Below, piece after piece: positions 8,131-15,766 of a DNA stretch of 24,003 nucleotides. The notes under the pieces were generated by a model. It saw only the letters and a list, made by a program, of their open reading frames with translations, had not been told where the DNA came from and did no database searches. Source of the DNA: Desulfatitalea sp. (GTDB lineage: Bacteria > Desulfobacterota > Desulfobacteria > Desulfobacterales > Desulfosarcinaceae). The stretch lies in NCBI GenBank assembly GCA_018224505.1, contig JAGTVD010000434.1, positions 1 through 24,003 of the forward strand. The letters are read 5' to 3'. The stretch's first letter is position 1. Each line of letters begins with the position of its first letter. A program made the translations under genes and the position numbers.

Positions 8131-9447
8131 TTGCAACCCATTCTGAACATTGACGAACTGTTGGTACCCATTGCGCCGGAGCAACCCTCTGGGGAAGACC
8201 TGCGCTACACTGAAGTGTATGACCAGATCAAAGAGGCGCGGCGGTCGGACGACCTGCTGGAACAGGGGGAGTGGCGCACCGATGTCAAGACCTCCGATTG
8301 GCGACTGGTGATCAAGTGCTGCAGCGAGGCGCTGGCCGAGCGGACCAAGGACCTGCAAATCGCTGTCTGGCTGACTGAGGCCCTGCTGCAACAGTACGGA
8401 TACGGCGGCCTCGCTGCCGGCCTGGAACTGGTGCGACGGCTCATGGACGAGTTTTGGCCCACCTTGCACCCCATGATAGAAGACGGAGACCTGGACTACC
8501 GGATCGGGCCGCTGGTGTTGCTCAACGAAAAACTGCCCACCGCCGTTTATCATGTGCCGTTTTGCGATCCGGAATGCACCAAAGGGTACCACTACTACCA
8601 CTGGGAAGAATCGCGGCTGGTCGGTTTGAATCAAGGGCTGGACAAGGAGCAGCGCAAACGTCGGGAAATGTTGATCGAGGATGGAAAGATCAGCGGCGAG
8701 GCGTTCACCATGGCGGTCAATGCCAGTCCCCTGGCCTTTTACAAGGAGATGAGCAGTCAATTGGACCGCAGCCGCGCTGCGCTCGAGGCTTTGGACACCA
8801 TCGTCACAGACAAGTGCAGCCCGAATCCACCGGGCTTCCGTCAGTTGATGGAGGCCATCGATGCGTGCGCGCATTTGGCGGACCGAATATTTAAGGAAAA
8901 GCAGAAAAGTGAAGTGCCGCCCCGGGAGGAATTGGCGGAGGACCCGGCGCCCCGGGTGGCGGAGAACCCCACACCGTTGATGAGTGGTGAGGATGAGATC
9001 ATTGATATGGCCCTCAACGACCTGTCGGTGATTCAGCGCAATGCCATCAGCGACAGTACGATCTTTGAAAAAGGAACCTGGAAACAGGTGTCGGAGAAAC
9101 TGGCTCGGGGCTTGTTGAAGCCCGCCCTGGATCAGTTGCTCTCTTCGGCGGCCTTGGCGCCGTCGGTACGGGAGAAAAACCGGTACCTGCTGCTGGTGGC
9201 GAAACTGTGCCTCAAGGCCGGTCGGCCCGATCTGGCCAGCCCCATTGTCGAGGAACTGTACCAGACCATCGAGACATTACAACTGAAAAAGTGGGAGCAC
9301 CCGGCCTGGATCGCCGAGGTGGTGGAAACCCTCTACCGATGCGTGACAGCCGGCGAGGATGGCGAAGGCGAACGGAGTAAAACCCTGTTCAAACAATTGT
9401 GCATGCTGAATGTCAGCAAGGCCGCCGTATACCGTGCCGGCGTCTGA
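8131..9447 (+). CDS. tssA: T6SS baseplate/cap protein TssA (ImpA family)
   Basis: TssA proteins bind the baseplate and either start or cap the growing tail tube/sheath. The N-terminal ImpA domain is clear at about residues 5-130 (PSGEDLRYTEVYDQIKEARR, and the W-x-x-V stretch followed by EAL...LQIAVWLTEAL). The C-terminal ~130 residues resemble the VasJ-type end domain (WEHPAWIAEVVETLYRC). Total length is 438 aa. Start: no ATG fits. TTG at 8131 lies 7 nt after GAGG, while the TTG one codon earlier (8128) is too close, so 8131 is preferred and the first codon is uncertain by one. The gene follows tagF after 24 nt. Confidence 0.9.
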   Translation: MQPILNIDELLVPIAPEQPSGEDLRYTEVYDQIKEARRSDDLLEQGEWRTDVKTSDWRLVIKCCSEALAERTKDLQIAVWLTEALLQQYGYGGLAAGLELVRRLMDEFWPTLHPMIEDGDLDYRIGPLVLLNEKLPTAVYHVPFCDPECTKGYHYYHWEESRLVGLNQGLDKEQRKRREMLIEDGKISGEAFTMAVNASPLAFYKEMSSQLDRSRAALEALDTIVTDKCSPNPPGFRQLMEAIDACAHLADRIFKEKQKSEVPPREELAEDPAPRVAENPTPLMSGEDEIIDMALNDLSVIQRNAISDSTIFEKGTWKQVSEKLARGLLKPALDQLLSSAALAPSVREKNRYLLLVAKLCLKAGRPDLASPIVEELYQTIETLQLKKWEHPAWIAEVVETLYRCVTAGEDGEGERSKTLFKQLCMLNVSKAAVYRAGV

Positions 9448-9503
9448 TCCGGTTCGCGGTTGCAACGGGCAAGGCATGGATAAAAATGAAAGGGCGGCAG
9501 GCG

Positions 9504-9525
9504 GGTCGCCGTGCAGTTGGCGACC
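9504..9525 (+). other. Hairpin in the tssA-tssB spacer
   Basis: GGTCGCC (9504-9510) and GGCGACC (9519-9525) form a perfect 7-bp stem with an 8-nt loop in the 109-nt spacer ahead of tssB. No T-run follows. It may shield or stabilise the 5' end of a tssBC message, since sheath proteins are needed in large amounts. The spacer also has an in-frame ATG at 9477 that lacks a ribosome-binding site. Confidence 0.3.
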
Positions 9526-9556
9526 GGTTGCAGGCCCGCAATCCAAGGAGGAGATG

Positions 9557-10090
9557 ATGGCCGACAGTACCCAGGACAAACTCAAGCGCGTGCGTCCCCC
9601 CAGGGTTCACATCACTTATGACGTGGAGACTGGCGACGCCATTGAACAAAAGGAGATCCCTTTCGTGGTGGGGGTGCTTTCCGACCTCTCGGGGCAGCCT
9701 GAACAACCGCTTCCACCCCTCAAGGAGCGCAAGTATGTCGAGGTGGACAAAGATAATTTCGACGAAGTTTTGGAAGGTGTCAATCCACGGCTCTCTTTTA
9801 AGGTGGACAACAAGCTCGAAGCCGACAGCGAGAGTCAGGTCAATGTGGCGCTGACCTTCAAAAGCCTCGACGATTTTCATCCCGAACGGATCGCCGAGCA
9901 GGTCGACCCGATCCGCAAGCTGGTGGAGGCCCGTAAAAAACTCTACAACCTCATGGCCAAGCTGGACGGCAACGACAAACTCGAAGCGCTGTTGCAGGAG
10001 GCGATCTCCAATACGGACAAATTGGCCCAATTGGGCCAAGCGGGTGATACGGGCGACCCGGATGCGGTTGCCGGCGATTCCGAAACCTGA
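9557..10090 (+). CDS. tssB: T6SS contractile sheath small subunit TssB (VipA)
   Basis: TssB pairs with TssC to build the contractile sheath around the Hcp tube. The 177-aa sequence shows the family core RPPRVHITYDVETGDA near the N-terminus, then PFVVGVLSDLSG and the FDEVLEGVNPRLSF region, with DFHPERIAEQV later. A strong AAGGAGG lies at 9545-9551. Of two adjacent ATGs (9554, 9557) the second has the better spacing of 5 nt. The frame is open further upstream, but the strong ribosome-binding site decides the start. The C-terminus is a little longer than usual, ending in a Gly/Asp-rich tail. tssC starts 19 nt downstream. Confidence 0.96.
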   Translation: MADSTQDKLKRVRPPRVHITYDVETGDAIEQKEIPFVVGVLSDLSGQPEQPLPPLKERKYVEVDKDNFDEVLEGVNPRLSFKVDNKLEADSESQVNVALTFKSLDDFHPERIAEQVDPIRKLVEARKKLYNLMAKLDGNDKLEALLQEAISNTDKLAQLGQAGDTGDPDAVAGDSET

Positions 10091-10109
10091 AGCTCGAAAG
10101 GATACGACC

Positions 10110-11597
10110 ATGGCAGAACAATCCCAAGTTCGGGAACAGCTCCAGGACGACGCGCTCCAGGAGGCCAACCTGCTCGATACCATTATCAACGACAGCCACA
10201 TGGTGCGCGAAGAGAGCCAGCGCACCTGGGCCAAGGAGATCATCAGCCAATTCGCCAAGGAGGTCATGGAGGGCCAGATCAAGGTATCCAAGAACACCGA
10301 AGCCATGATCAATGCCCGCATCGCCGAATTGGACCGCATGATCTCCGACCAGCTCAATGAAGTCATGCATCACCCCGATTTTCAGCGCCTGGAAGGGTCG
10401 TGGCGCGGTCTGAACTACCTGGTACAGCAGACCGAGACCAGTGAGCGGATGAAAATCAAGGTAATGAACGTTTCCAAAAAAGAATTGCTCAAAGACATGG
10501 AAAAGGCGCCGGAGTTCGACCAGTCCGCCATTTTCAAAAAAGTGTACGAGGAGGAGTTCGGCATGTTTGGCGGCCACTCGTACGGGGTCATCATTGGTGA
10601 CTATGAGTTTGGCTTCGCACCCCGGGACATGAGTTTGCTGGAAAAGATATCGGGCGTGGCCGCCGCTGCCCACGCCCCGTTCATCGCCGCTGCCTCCCCC
10701 CGGATGTTCAACTGGGAAAGTTTCACCGAGTTGGGAGGCCCACGGGATATCGCCAAGATATTCACCTCCGCCGAGTACACCAAATGGAAATCGTTCCGGG
10801 AATCGGAAGACGCCCGTTATGTGGGCCTGGCCCTGCCCCGCATCCTGATGCGGCTGCCTTACGGCAATGCCACCATCCCGGTGGAGGAGTTCAACTTCGA
10901 GGAGGATGTGGACGGCACCGATCATCAGAAATACTTGTGGGCCAACGCCGCCTATGCCCTGGCCGCCCGCATGACCGAAGCATTCGGAAAATACGGTTGG
11001 TGCGCTGCCATCCGCGGCGTGGAAGGCGGCGGACTGGTTAAGGGCTTGCCTACCCACACCTTCAAAACCGATGAAGGCGAGGTGGCCCTCAAGTGTCCCA
11101 CCGAGATCGCGATCACCGACCGGCGGGAAAAAGAGTTCGCCGACATGGGATTCATTCCCCTGGTGCACTGCAAGGGCACCGATTACGCCGCTTTCTTCAG
11201 TGTCCAGAGCGCCAACAAGCCCAAGGCATTCGACTCCGATCTGGCAAACGCCAACGCACGGCTGTCGGCCCAGTTACAGTACATCATGGCGGTCAGCCGT
11301 TTCGCCCACTACCTCAAGGCAATGATGCGCGATAAAATCGGCAGCTTCATGTCCCGTACCCAGGCCGAGCGTTTCCTGAACAACTGGATCAGCAAATACG
11401 TGGTACTCGACGACAATGCCGGCCCGGAGATCAAGGCCCGCCACCCCCTGCGCGAAGCGCGCATCGAGGTGGCCGAAATCGCCGGCAAACCCGGCGCATA
11501 CAAAGCCGTGGCATTTTTGCGCCCCCACTACCAGCTCGACGAACTGACCGTCAGCCTGCGACTGGTCGCCGAACTGCCGCCGCCGGCCAGTGGATGA
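10110..11597 (+). CDS. tssC: T6SS contractile sheath large subunit TssC (VipB)
   Basis: TssC is the large sheath protein that forms the contractile tail with TssB and is later extracted by ClpV. The 495-aa product is about the family length and is highly conserved: LEGSWRGLNYLVQQTETSERMKIKV-type N-terminal region (about 90-117), the VIIGDYEF segment, FADMGFIPLVHCKG, and a C-terminal handshake strand region near YKAVAFLRPHYQLDELTVSL. The ATG at 10110 is preceded by GAAAGGA at 10096-10102. The upstream open frame overlaps tssB and is not used. A 201-nt structured spacer separates it from hcp. Confidence 0.97.
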   Translation: MAEQSQVREQLQDDALQEANLLDTIINDSHMVREESQRTWAKEIISQFAKEVMEGQIKVSKNTEAMINARIAELDRMISDQLNEVMHHPDFQRLEGSWRGLNYLVQQTETSERMKIKVMNVSKKELLKDMEKAPEFDQSAIFKKVYEEEFGMFGGHSYGVIIGDYEFGFAPRDMSLLEKISGVAAAAHAPFIAAASPRMFNWESFTELGGPRDIAKIFTSAEYTKWKSFRESEDARYVGLALPRILMRLPYGNATIPVEEFNFEEDVDGTDHQKYLWANAAYALAARMTEAFGKYGWCAAIRGVEGGGLVKGLPTHTFKTDEGEVALKCPTEIAITDRREKEFADMGFIPLVHCKGTDYAAFFSVQSANKPKAFDSDLANANARLSAQLQYIMAVSRFAHYLKAMMRDKIGSFMSRTQAERFLNNWISKYVVLDDNAGPEIKARHPLREARIEVAEIAGKPGAYKAVAFLRPHYQLDELTVSLRLVAELPPPASG

Positions 11598-11798
11598 TCG
11601 ATAACGCAAGCTGCGAGCACCGTAGAAATCAAAAAGAAGCTTCTTTTTCACCGCGACGAAGCGCCGGGTCCGCGGTGAGAATTGTGGGGGATCCGATGAA
11701 GTTACAGTTTCGCCTTTTTTCGAAGGCGGATGAGGGGTGGCCGCCGGGAAAGTCGCCGCGGCTGAAATGTTTTTTTTTAATAAAGGAGGATTGAGGTT
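11598..11798 (+). promoter_or_regulatory. Structured leader between tssC and hcp
   Basis: This non-coding spacer holds an 18-bp perfect palindrome (11631-11648, centred on AAGCTT). It also holds an 8-bp stem, TCACCGCG/CGCGGTGA (11648-11655 with 11671-11678, 15-nt loop), and a 6-bp stem, CGCCTT/AAGGCG (11711-11716 with 11723-11728). A run of nine T (11770-11778) and a strong ribosome-binding site AAAGGAGG (11782-11789) follow ahead of the hcp ATG. Hcp is usually far more abundant than the other subunits, so a separate promoter or an mRNA-processing site is expected, but I found no clear promoter boxes. A 66-codon open frame here has no family features. Confidence 0.45.
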
Positions 11799-12290
11799 AT
11801 GGCGTTTGATGCATTCATCAAAATCAAGGACATCGATGGCGAGAGCACTGACGAAAACCACCAAGGATGGATTGAGCTGCTCAGTTACAACCATGGTGTT
11901 GCCCAGCAGGTTTCCGGAACGGCCAGTAGCGCCGGTGGCGCCAGTGCCGAGCGTGCCAATTTCAATGATTTTGGCATTACCAAACAACTGGATATCGCCT
12001 CTCCGGCCTTGACGTTGGCCTGCGCGGACGGCACCCATATCGACGAAATCGTTGTTGAGTTGTGCCGTGCGGGAACGGACAAGGTCAAATTCATGGAATA
12101 CAAACTCACCAACTGCCTGATCAGCTCCGTAAATGTTTCGGGCGGCACCGGTGGTGACCTGCCGACCGAGTCGGTCGCCATCAACTATGGCAAGATCACC
12201 TGGTCTTATGCGAAGCAAGATCGCAAGGGCGGCAAGATCGCCGGCAACATGGCAGCCGGTTGGGATCTGCAGAAGAATTGCAAGTGCTGA
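11799..12290 (+). CDS. hcp: T6SS inner tube protein Hcp (TssD)
   Basis: Hcp hexamers stack to form the tube that is propelled through the sheath, and they can carry small effectors. The 163-aa sequence is a full-length canonical Hcp: MAFDAFIKIKDIDGES at the start, WIELLSYNHGVAQQ at about 25-38, the GxxFxDFxITKxLD segment near 50-65, and the C-terminal GKITWSYAKQD region. No effector extension is fused to it. The strong AAAGGAGG 9 nt upstream and a stable hairpin downstream suggest high expression and a possible separate transcript. It is the only hcp in the window. Confidence 0.98.
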   Translation: MAFDAFIKIKDIDGESTDENHQGWIELLSYNHGVAQQVSGTASSAGGASAERANFNDFGITKQLDIASPALTLACADGTHIDEIVVELCRAGTDKVKFMEYKLTNCLISSVNVSGGTGGDLPTESVAINYGKITWSYAKQDRKGGKIAGNMAAGWDLQKNCKC

Positions 12291-12321
12291 TTCTATCCTG
12301 ACAGACAAAGATTTGGGATCC

Positions 12322-12353
12322 GCCCGGCAAGAAGAATAGCCTTCTTGCCGGGC
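12322..12353 (+). terminator. Strong hairpin after hcp (partial terminator or stabiliser)
   Basis: GCCCGGCAAGAAG (12322-12334) pairs perfectly with CTTCTTGCCGGGC (12341-12353), a 13-bp GC-rich stem with a 6-nt loop, 31 nt after the hcp stop. The T-stretch behind it is interrupted (TTGAGGGTTTT), so termination is probably partial. That would let hcp be transcribed at a higher level while read-through supplies tssEFGH. It would also protect an hcp message from 3' exonucleases. Confidence 0.65.
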
Positions 12354-12420
12354 TTGAGGGTTTTCGTATCACGCTACCCTGAGTGAGCCCACAGGGAATG
12401 AATTTTTAAGGGTTGCATGA

Positions 12421-12906
12421 ATGGCTGCGAACAGACAACAACTTCAGATGTCGGTTTTCGACAGGCTCGATCAAAATGTGAACGAAGCCATTCTGGGCGG
12501 CGCGATTGCCGATATGGACGTGGTGAGAGCGGCCGTGTTGCGCGATGTTGAGAATCTGCTCAATACAAGGCGTACCATCGAACCGCCGGCGGAGGGTTTC
12601 CCGCATTTGGAGCGCTCCTTGTACACCTATGGCATTGACGATTTTGTGGCCCAAAACCCCAAGAGCGGACAGGTCCAGAAATTGCTTGAGGCCACTATTC
12701 TGGAGACCATCTCCCGTTTTGAACCACGGTTAAAGGAGGTGCAGGTCCGGTTACTGCCCGTTGACGATTACCAACCTCATTTGTGCTTTACCGTGCGGGC
12801 GACGCTCATCGCCGAGCCACTGCGGGAGCCTATCCTTTTCAATACCTGGTTTTCCGCCGGCCGCGGCGAGTACAAGGTGGATGCACATTCAAAAGGGGGC
12901 AGGTGA
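12421..12906 (+). CDS. tssE: T6SS baseplate subunit TssE (gp25-like)
   Basis: TssE is the gp25-like wedge protein that nucleates sheath assembly on the baseplate. The 161-aa protein has SVFDRLDQ near residue 11 and the family's N-terminal block, RAAVLRDVENLLNTRR (about 37-52), with the ERSLYTYGIDDF segment and an ISRFEPRLKEVQV core typical of gp25/TssE. The ATG at 12421 has AAGGG at 12408-12412, spacing 8. It follows the hcp hairpin and overlaps tssF by 1 nt (TGATG), so tssE and tssF are translationally coupled. Confidence 0.94.
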   Translation: MAANRQQLQMSVFDRLDQNVNEAILGGAIADMDVVRAAVLRDVENLLNTRRTIEPPAEGFPHLERSLYTYGIDDFVAQNPKSGQVQKLLEATILETISRFEPRLKEVQVRLLPVDDYQPHLCFTVRATLIAEPLREPILFNTWFSAGRGEYKVDAHSKGGR

Positions 12907-14717
12907 TGGAAGACCCTTTGCTGGACTATTATGAGCGCGAGCTGACCTTCATCCGTGAATCGGGTGCGCAGTTCGCCGAGAAGTACCCCAAGATCGCCAG
13001 CCGCCTCCTGATGGAGCCGGATCGGTGCGAGGATCCGCACACCGAGCGTTTGCTGGAAGCCTTTGCCTTTCTGACCGCCCGGATTCAGAAGAAGCTGGAT
13101 GACAGCTTTCCGGAACTGACCGAATCCCTGCTGCAGATCGTCTATCCCCACTACACCCGCCCGCTGCCATCCATCACCACGGTGAAGTTCAACCCGCTGA
13201 TGGTCAATGTGCCGCCATCGGGACATGTCATTGCCCGGGGTACCAAGCTGGTGGCCCCGCCATTCAACGAAACCAAGATTCAGTTCCGCACCACCCAGGC
13301 GGTTCGGCTGCTGCCGTTGGAGGTGACCGGTGCGGGGTTTACGCTGCCTTATGATCCGGGAATCGGCGCCGACGGCGGGATAAAAATCGAATTGTGTACA
13401 TCTGGAAAAATGCCCCTGGCGAAGGTTGAATGGCCCGATACCCTGCGTTTCTTCCTCAATGGGCATCAACAGCATGTCTTTCGGTTGTATGAATGGATTA
13501 TGAACAATGCGGTGGAGTTGCGGTTGGTCTCTTTTTCGGAGGAAAAGGGCATTGTGCGCCAGCAAGAGGCGGTTCGTCTGGGTCCGGATCAGATTGCACC
13601 CGTGGGGTTTGGTGCGGATGAGGCACTGTTGCCATGGCCGCGCCAATCGTTCGACGGATTCCGGCTGCTATACGAATATTTCGCCTTTGCCGAGAAGTTT
13701 CTCTACTTCGATCTGTCCGGCATTCAGCATCTGCGGAAAATGGCCGGCGATCGTTTCGAAATCAATATTTACCTGAACAAAAACGGTGCGGAACGCCTGC
13801 TGATCGACAACGATACCTTTTGCCTGTTCACCACGCCGGCTGTCAATCTTTTCGAGCGCATCGCCTTGCCGGTCAGGGTTGCGCACAAAAAGGCGCAATA
13901 TCCCATCTTCCATGACAACAAAACCAAAACCTCAACCGAGGTGTTCACCGTCGACCGGGTGGTGGGTGTCGCGGATAAAGGGGCAGAGGAGGGCGACATA
14001 GTGTACCGGCCCTTCTATTCGGTATCCCACTACGATCACAAGGAGGATCAGGATGCTTATTGGCACATCCAGCGCCAACCATCGCCGCGCAAGGGCGACA
14101 AGGGCATGGATGTGGTGTTGAGCTTCACCGATGCCGGTCTGGCCAATGCACAGCCCCGGTGCGCCACCTTGACCGTTCACACCACCTGTACCAACCGGGA
14201 CCTGCCCGCCCGGCTGGCCCCCGGGGGGCTGGGAGAGGACTTTTTCCTGGAGCATGAGGCGCCCCTCGCGGGGATCAAATGCCTGATGAAGCCTACCCCG
14301 ACAATTCGGCCCAAACCGGGCAGCCGCATGCAGTGGCGCCTGATTTCCCATCTCTCTCTCAACTATCTTTCTTTGCTGGACGAAGGCGGCCGCGGTCTAA
14401 AGGAGTTGCTCAAACTATACGACATCCACGATTCGCCTGTCACCCGGCAGCAGATCGAGGGGATCGAAGCCGTCACCTTCAGCCATGAAACCATGCGCGT
14501 GGGCCGGGCTTTTTGCAGGGGGGTGGAGGTGACAATCATCTTCAACGAGGACAAGTTCGTCGGTTCCAGTGCTTACCTGTTCGGCTGTGTACTCGAACGG
14601 TTTTTGGCCCAATATGTCTCCATCAACGCTTTTACACGGCTGGTGGTCAAGAGCTTGCAACGTTCAGGAGTGATGAAAGCATGGCCGCCGAGGAACGGCA
14701 ACCAGGTGTTGATCTGA
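12906..14717 (+). CDS. tssF: T6SS baseplate subunit TssF
   Basis: TssF forms the main body of each baseplate wedge with TssG. The 603-aa protein opens with the conserved MEDPLLDYYERELTFIRE, followed by EFAEKYPKIA-like QFAEKYPKIASRL and DPHTERLLEAFAFLTARI, the hallmark TssF N-terminus. The C-terminal segment FLAQYVSINAFTRLVV is also typical. The frame stays open upstream into tssE, but the coupled ATG at 12906 begins exactly at the conserved N-terminus. It overlaps tssG by 37 nt. Confidence 0.96.
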   Translation: MEDPLLDYYERELTFIRESGAQFAEKYPKIASRLLMEPDRCEDPHTERLLEAFAFLTARIQKKLDDSFPELTESLLQIVYPHYTRPLPSITTVKFNPLMVNVPPSGHVIARGTKLVAPPFNETKIQFRTTQAVRLLPLEVTGAGFTLPYDPGIGADGGIKIELCTSGKMPLAKVEWPDTLRFFLNGHQQHVFRLYEWIMNNAVELRLVSFSEEKGIVRQQEAVRLGPDQIAPVGFGADEALLPWPRQSFDGFRLLYEYFAFAEKFLYFDLSGIQHLRKMAGDRFEINIYLNKNGAERLLIDNDTFCLFTTPAVNLFERIALPVRVAHKKAQYPIFHDNKTKTSTEVFTVDRVVGVADKGAEEGDIVYRPFYSVSHYDHKEDQDAYWHIQRQPSPRKGDKGMDVVLSFTDAGLANAQPRCATLTVHTTCTNRDLPARLAPGGLGEDFFLEHEAPLAGIKCLMKPTPTIRPKPGSRMQWRLISHLSLNYLSLLDEGGRGLKELLKLYDIHDSPVTRQQIEGIEAVTFSHETMRVGRAFCRGVEVTIIFNEDKFVGSSAYLFGCVLERFLAQYVSINAFTRLVVKSLQRSGVMKAWPPRNGNQVLI

Positions 14718-15766
14718 CGGTCCACCCCATCCATCAGCAATTGCTTGACGCGGCGCACCGCTTCAACTTTTTCAAGGCGGTGCACCTGTTGGAGCGGTTT
14801 GCCGGCGGTCGGGCACCGGGCAAGGGGCTGCGACCAGCCGATGACCCGGTACGGTTCACCGTCCCGCCCGGGTTCGGTTTCCCGGCCAGCGACATTCAGC
14901 AGATCGTCTCCAACGGCAACGGCGGGCCGCCGCGCATGGCCGTGAACTTCATGGGGCTTGTCGGGCCTAAGGGGATACTGCCCGACTGGTACAACACCCA
15001 TGCCCAGGACCGTAATTTCCAGAAAGACTATTGCTTTACCGATTTTCTGGATCTTTTCCACCAGCGGCTGCTCTCCATCTTTTACCTGGCGTGGAAAAAG
15101 TACCGGCTGGCGGAAAACTACCACCGGGATGGCATTGACTCCATGTCGCACACCCTGGCAAGCCTGGCGGGTATCGGTGAGCGTGAACGGCGTGCCGATC
15201 CGGACTTCTTCTCATTTGCCCAAAAACGGTTGATCCATTTTTGTGGTCTGGTGGCCCGCACAGTACCTACCGGTGCGGCTATCGAAACCATTGTCTCCCA
15301 AGCCACCGGGGCGCCCGTTCGCATCGAGCAGTTCGTGGAGCGCCTCATTCCCATCCATGTCCACGATCGCACCCGCCTGGGCCGCCGTAATAGCACGATG
15401 AACCGGGATGCCCTGTGCGGCCGCCACATCCGGGACGCGGGCTCCTTTTTCAGGGTGCATATCGGGCCTATGACGTGGGAGCGTTATCAGGCGTTAGGCC
15501 CCCGCAGCCGCAACCTCGAAATGATTCGGAGACTGATCGCATACCTGGCCGGCATCGAGTATGAATTCGAGGTGCGCCTGATTATTCGGGGCCGCGATAT
15601 TCCGGCCATCGGTCTGGGGGCGCACGCACCCGCTCCCCGTTTGGGCCGCACGGTGCTGCTGCGTCGGCCCGAACGCAGTCACGACAAGGATGTGGTCGTC
15701 CAGGCCTCCGGCGCTTCCCCAACCGCACAGGTTCATGCAACGAAAGGTAACCATGGCGAACCTTGA
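14681..15766 (+). CDS. tssG: T6SS baseplate subunit TssG
   Basis: TssG binds TssF and TssK in the baseplate wedge. The 361-aa product shows the family N-terminus, with FNFFKAVHLLERF at about residues 28-40 and the central VNFMGLVGPKGILPDWY motif at about 88-104. DFLDLFHQRLLSIFYLAWKK (about 121-140) follows, and GxxxxxR-type residues sit in the C-terminal half. ATG 14681 has AGGAG at 14666-14670. A longer frame inside tssF is not used. The C-terminal end carries an extra ~25-residue tail after the RLGRTVLLRRP region. The gene overlaps clpV by 14 nt. Confidence 0.94.
   Translation: MAAEERQPGVDLTVHPIHQQLLDAAHRFNFFKAVHLLERFAGGRAPGKGLRPADDPVRFTVPPGFGFPASDIQQIVSNGNGGPPRMAVNFMGLVGPKGILPDWYNTHAQDRNFQKDYCFTDFLDLFHQRLLSIFYLAWKKYRLAENYHRDGIDSMSHTLASLAGIGERERRADPDFFSFAQKRLIHFCGLVARTVPTGAAIETIVSQATGAPVRIEQFVERLIPIHVHDRTRLGRRNSTMNRDALCGRHIRDAGSFFRVHIGPMTWERYQALGPRSRNLEMIRRLIAYLAGIEYEFEVRLIIRGRDIPAIGLGAHAPAPRLGRTVLLRRPERSHDKDVVVQASGASPTAQVHATKGNHGEP

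Noticed and set aside
7444..8874. 476-codon - strand open frame opposite tagF and tssA
   Set aside because: Shadow of two well-supported genes; no family signature and no ribosome-binding site.
9410..9556. Upstream extension of tssB (to 9410, or ATG at 9477)
   Set aside because: It runs through the end of tssA and a hairpin. The strong AAGGAGG next to 9557 fixes the start.
11594..11794. 66-codon frame in the tssC-hcp spacer
   Set aside because: It overlaps the structured leader, lacks a ribosome-binding site and resembles no protein family.
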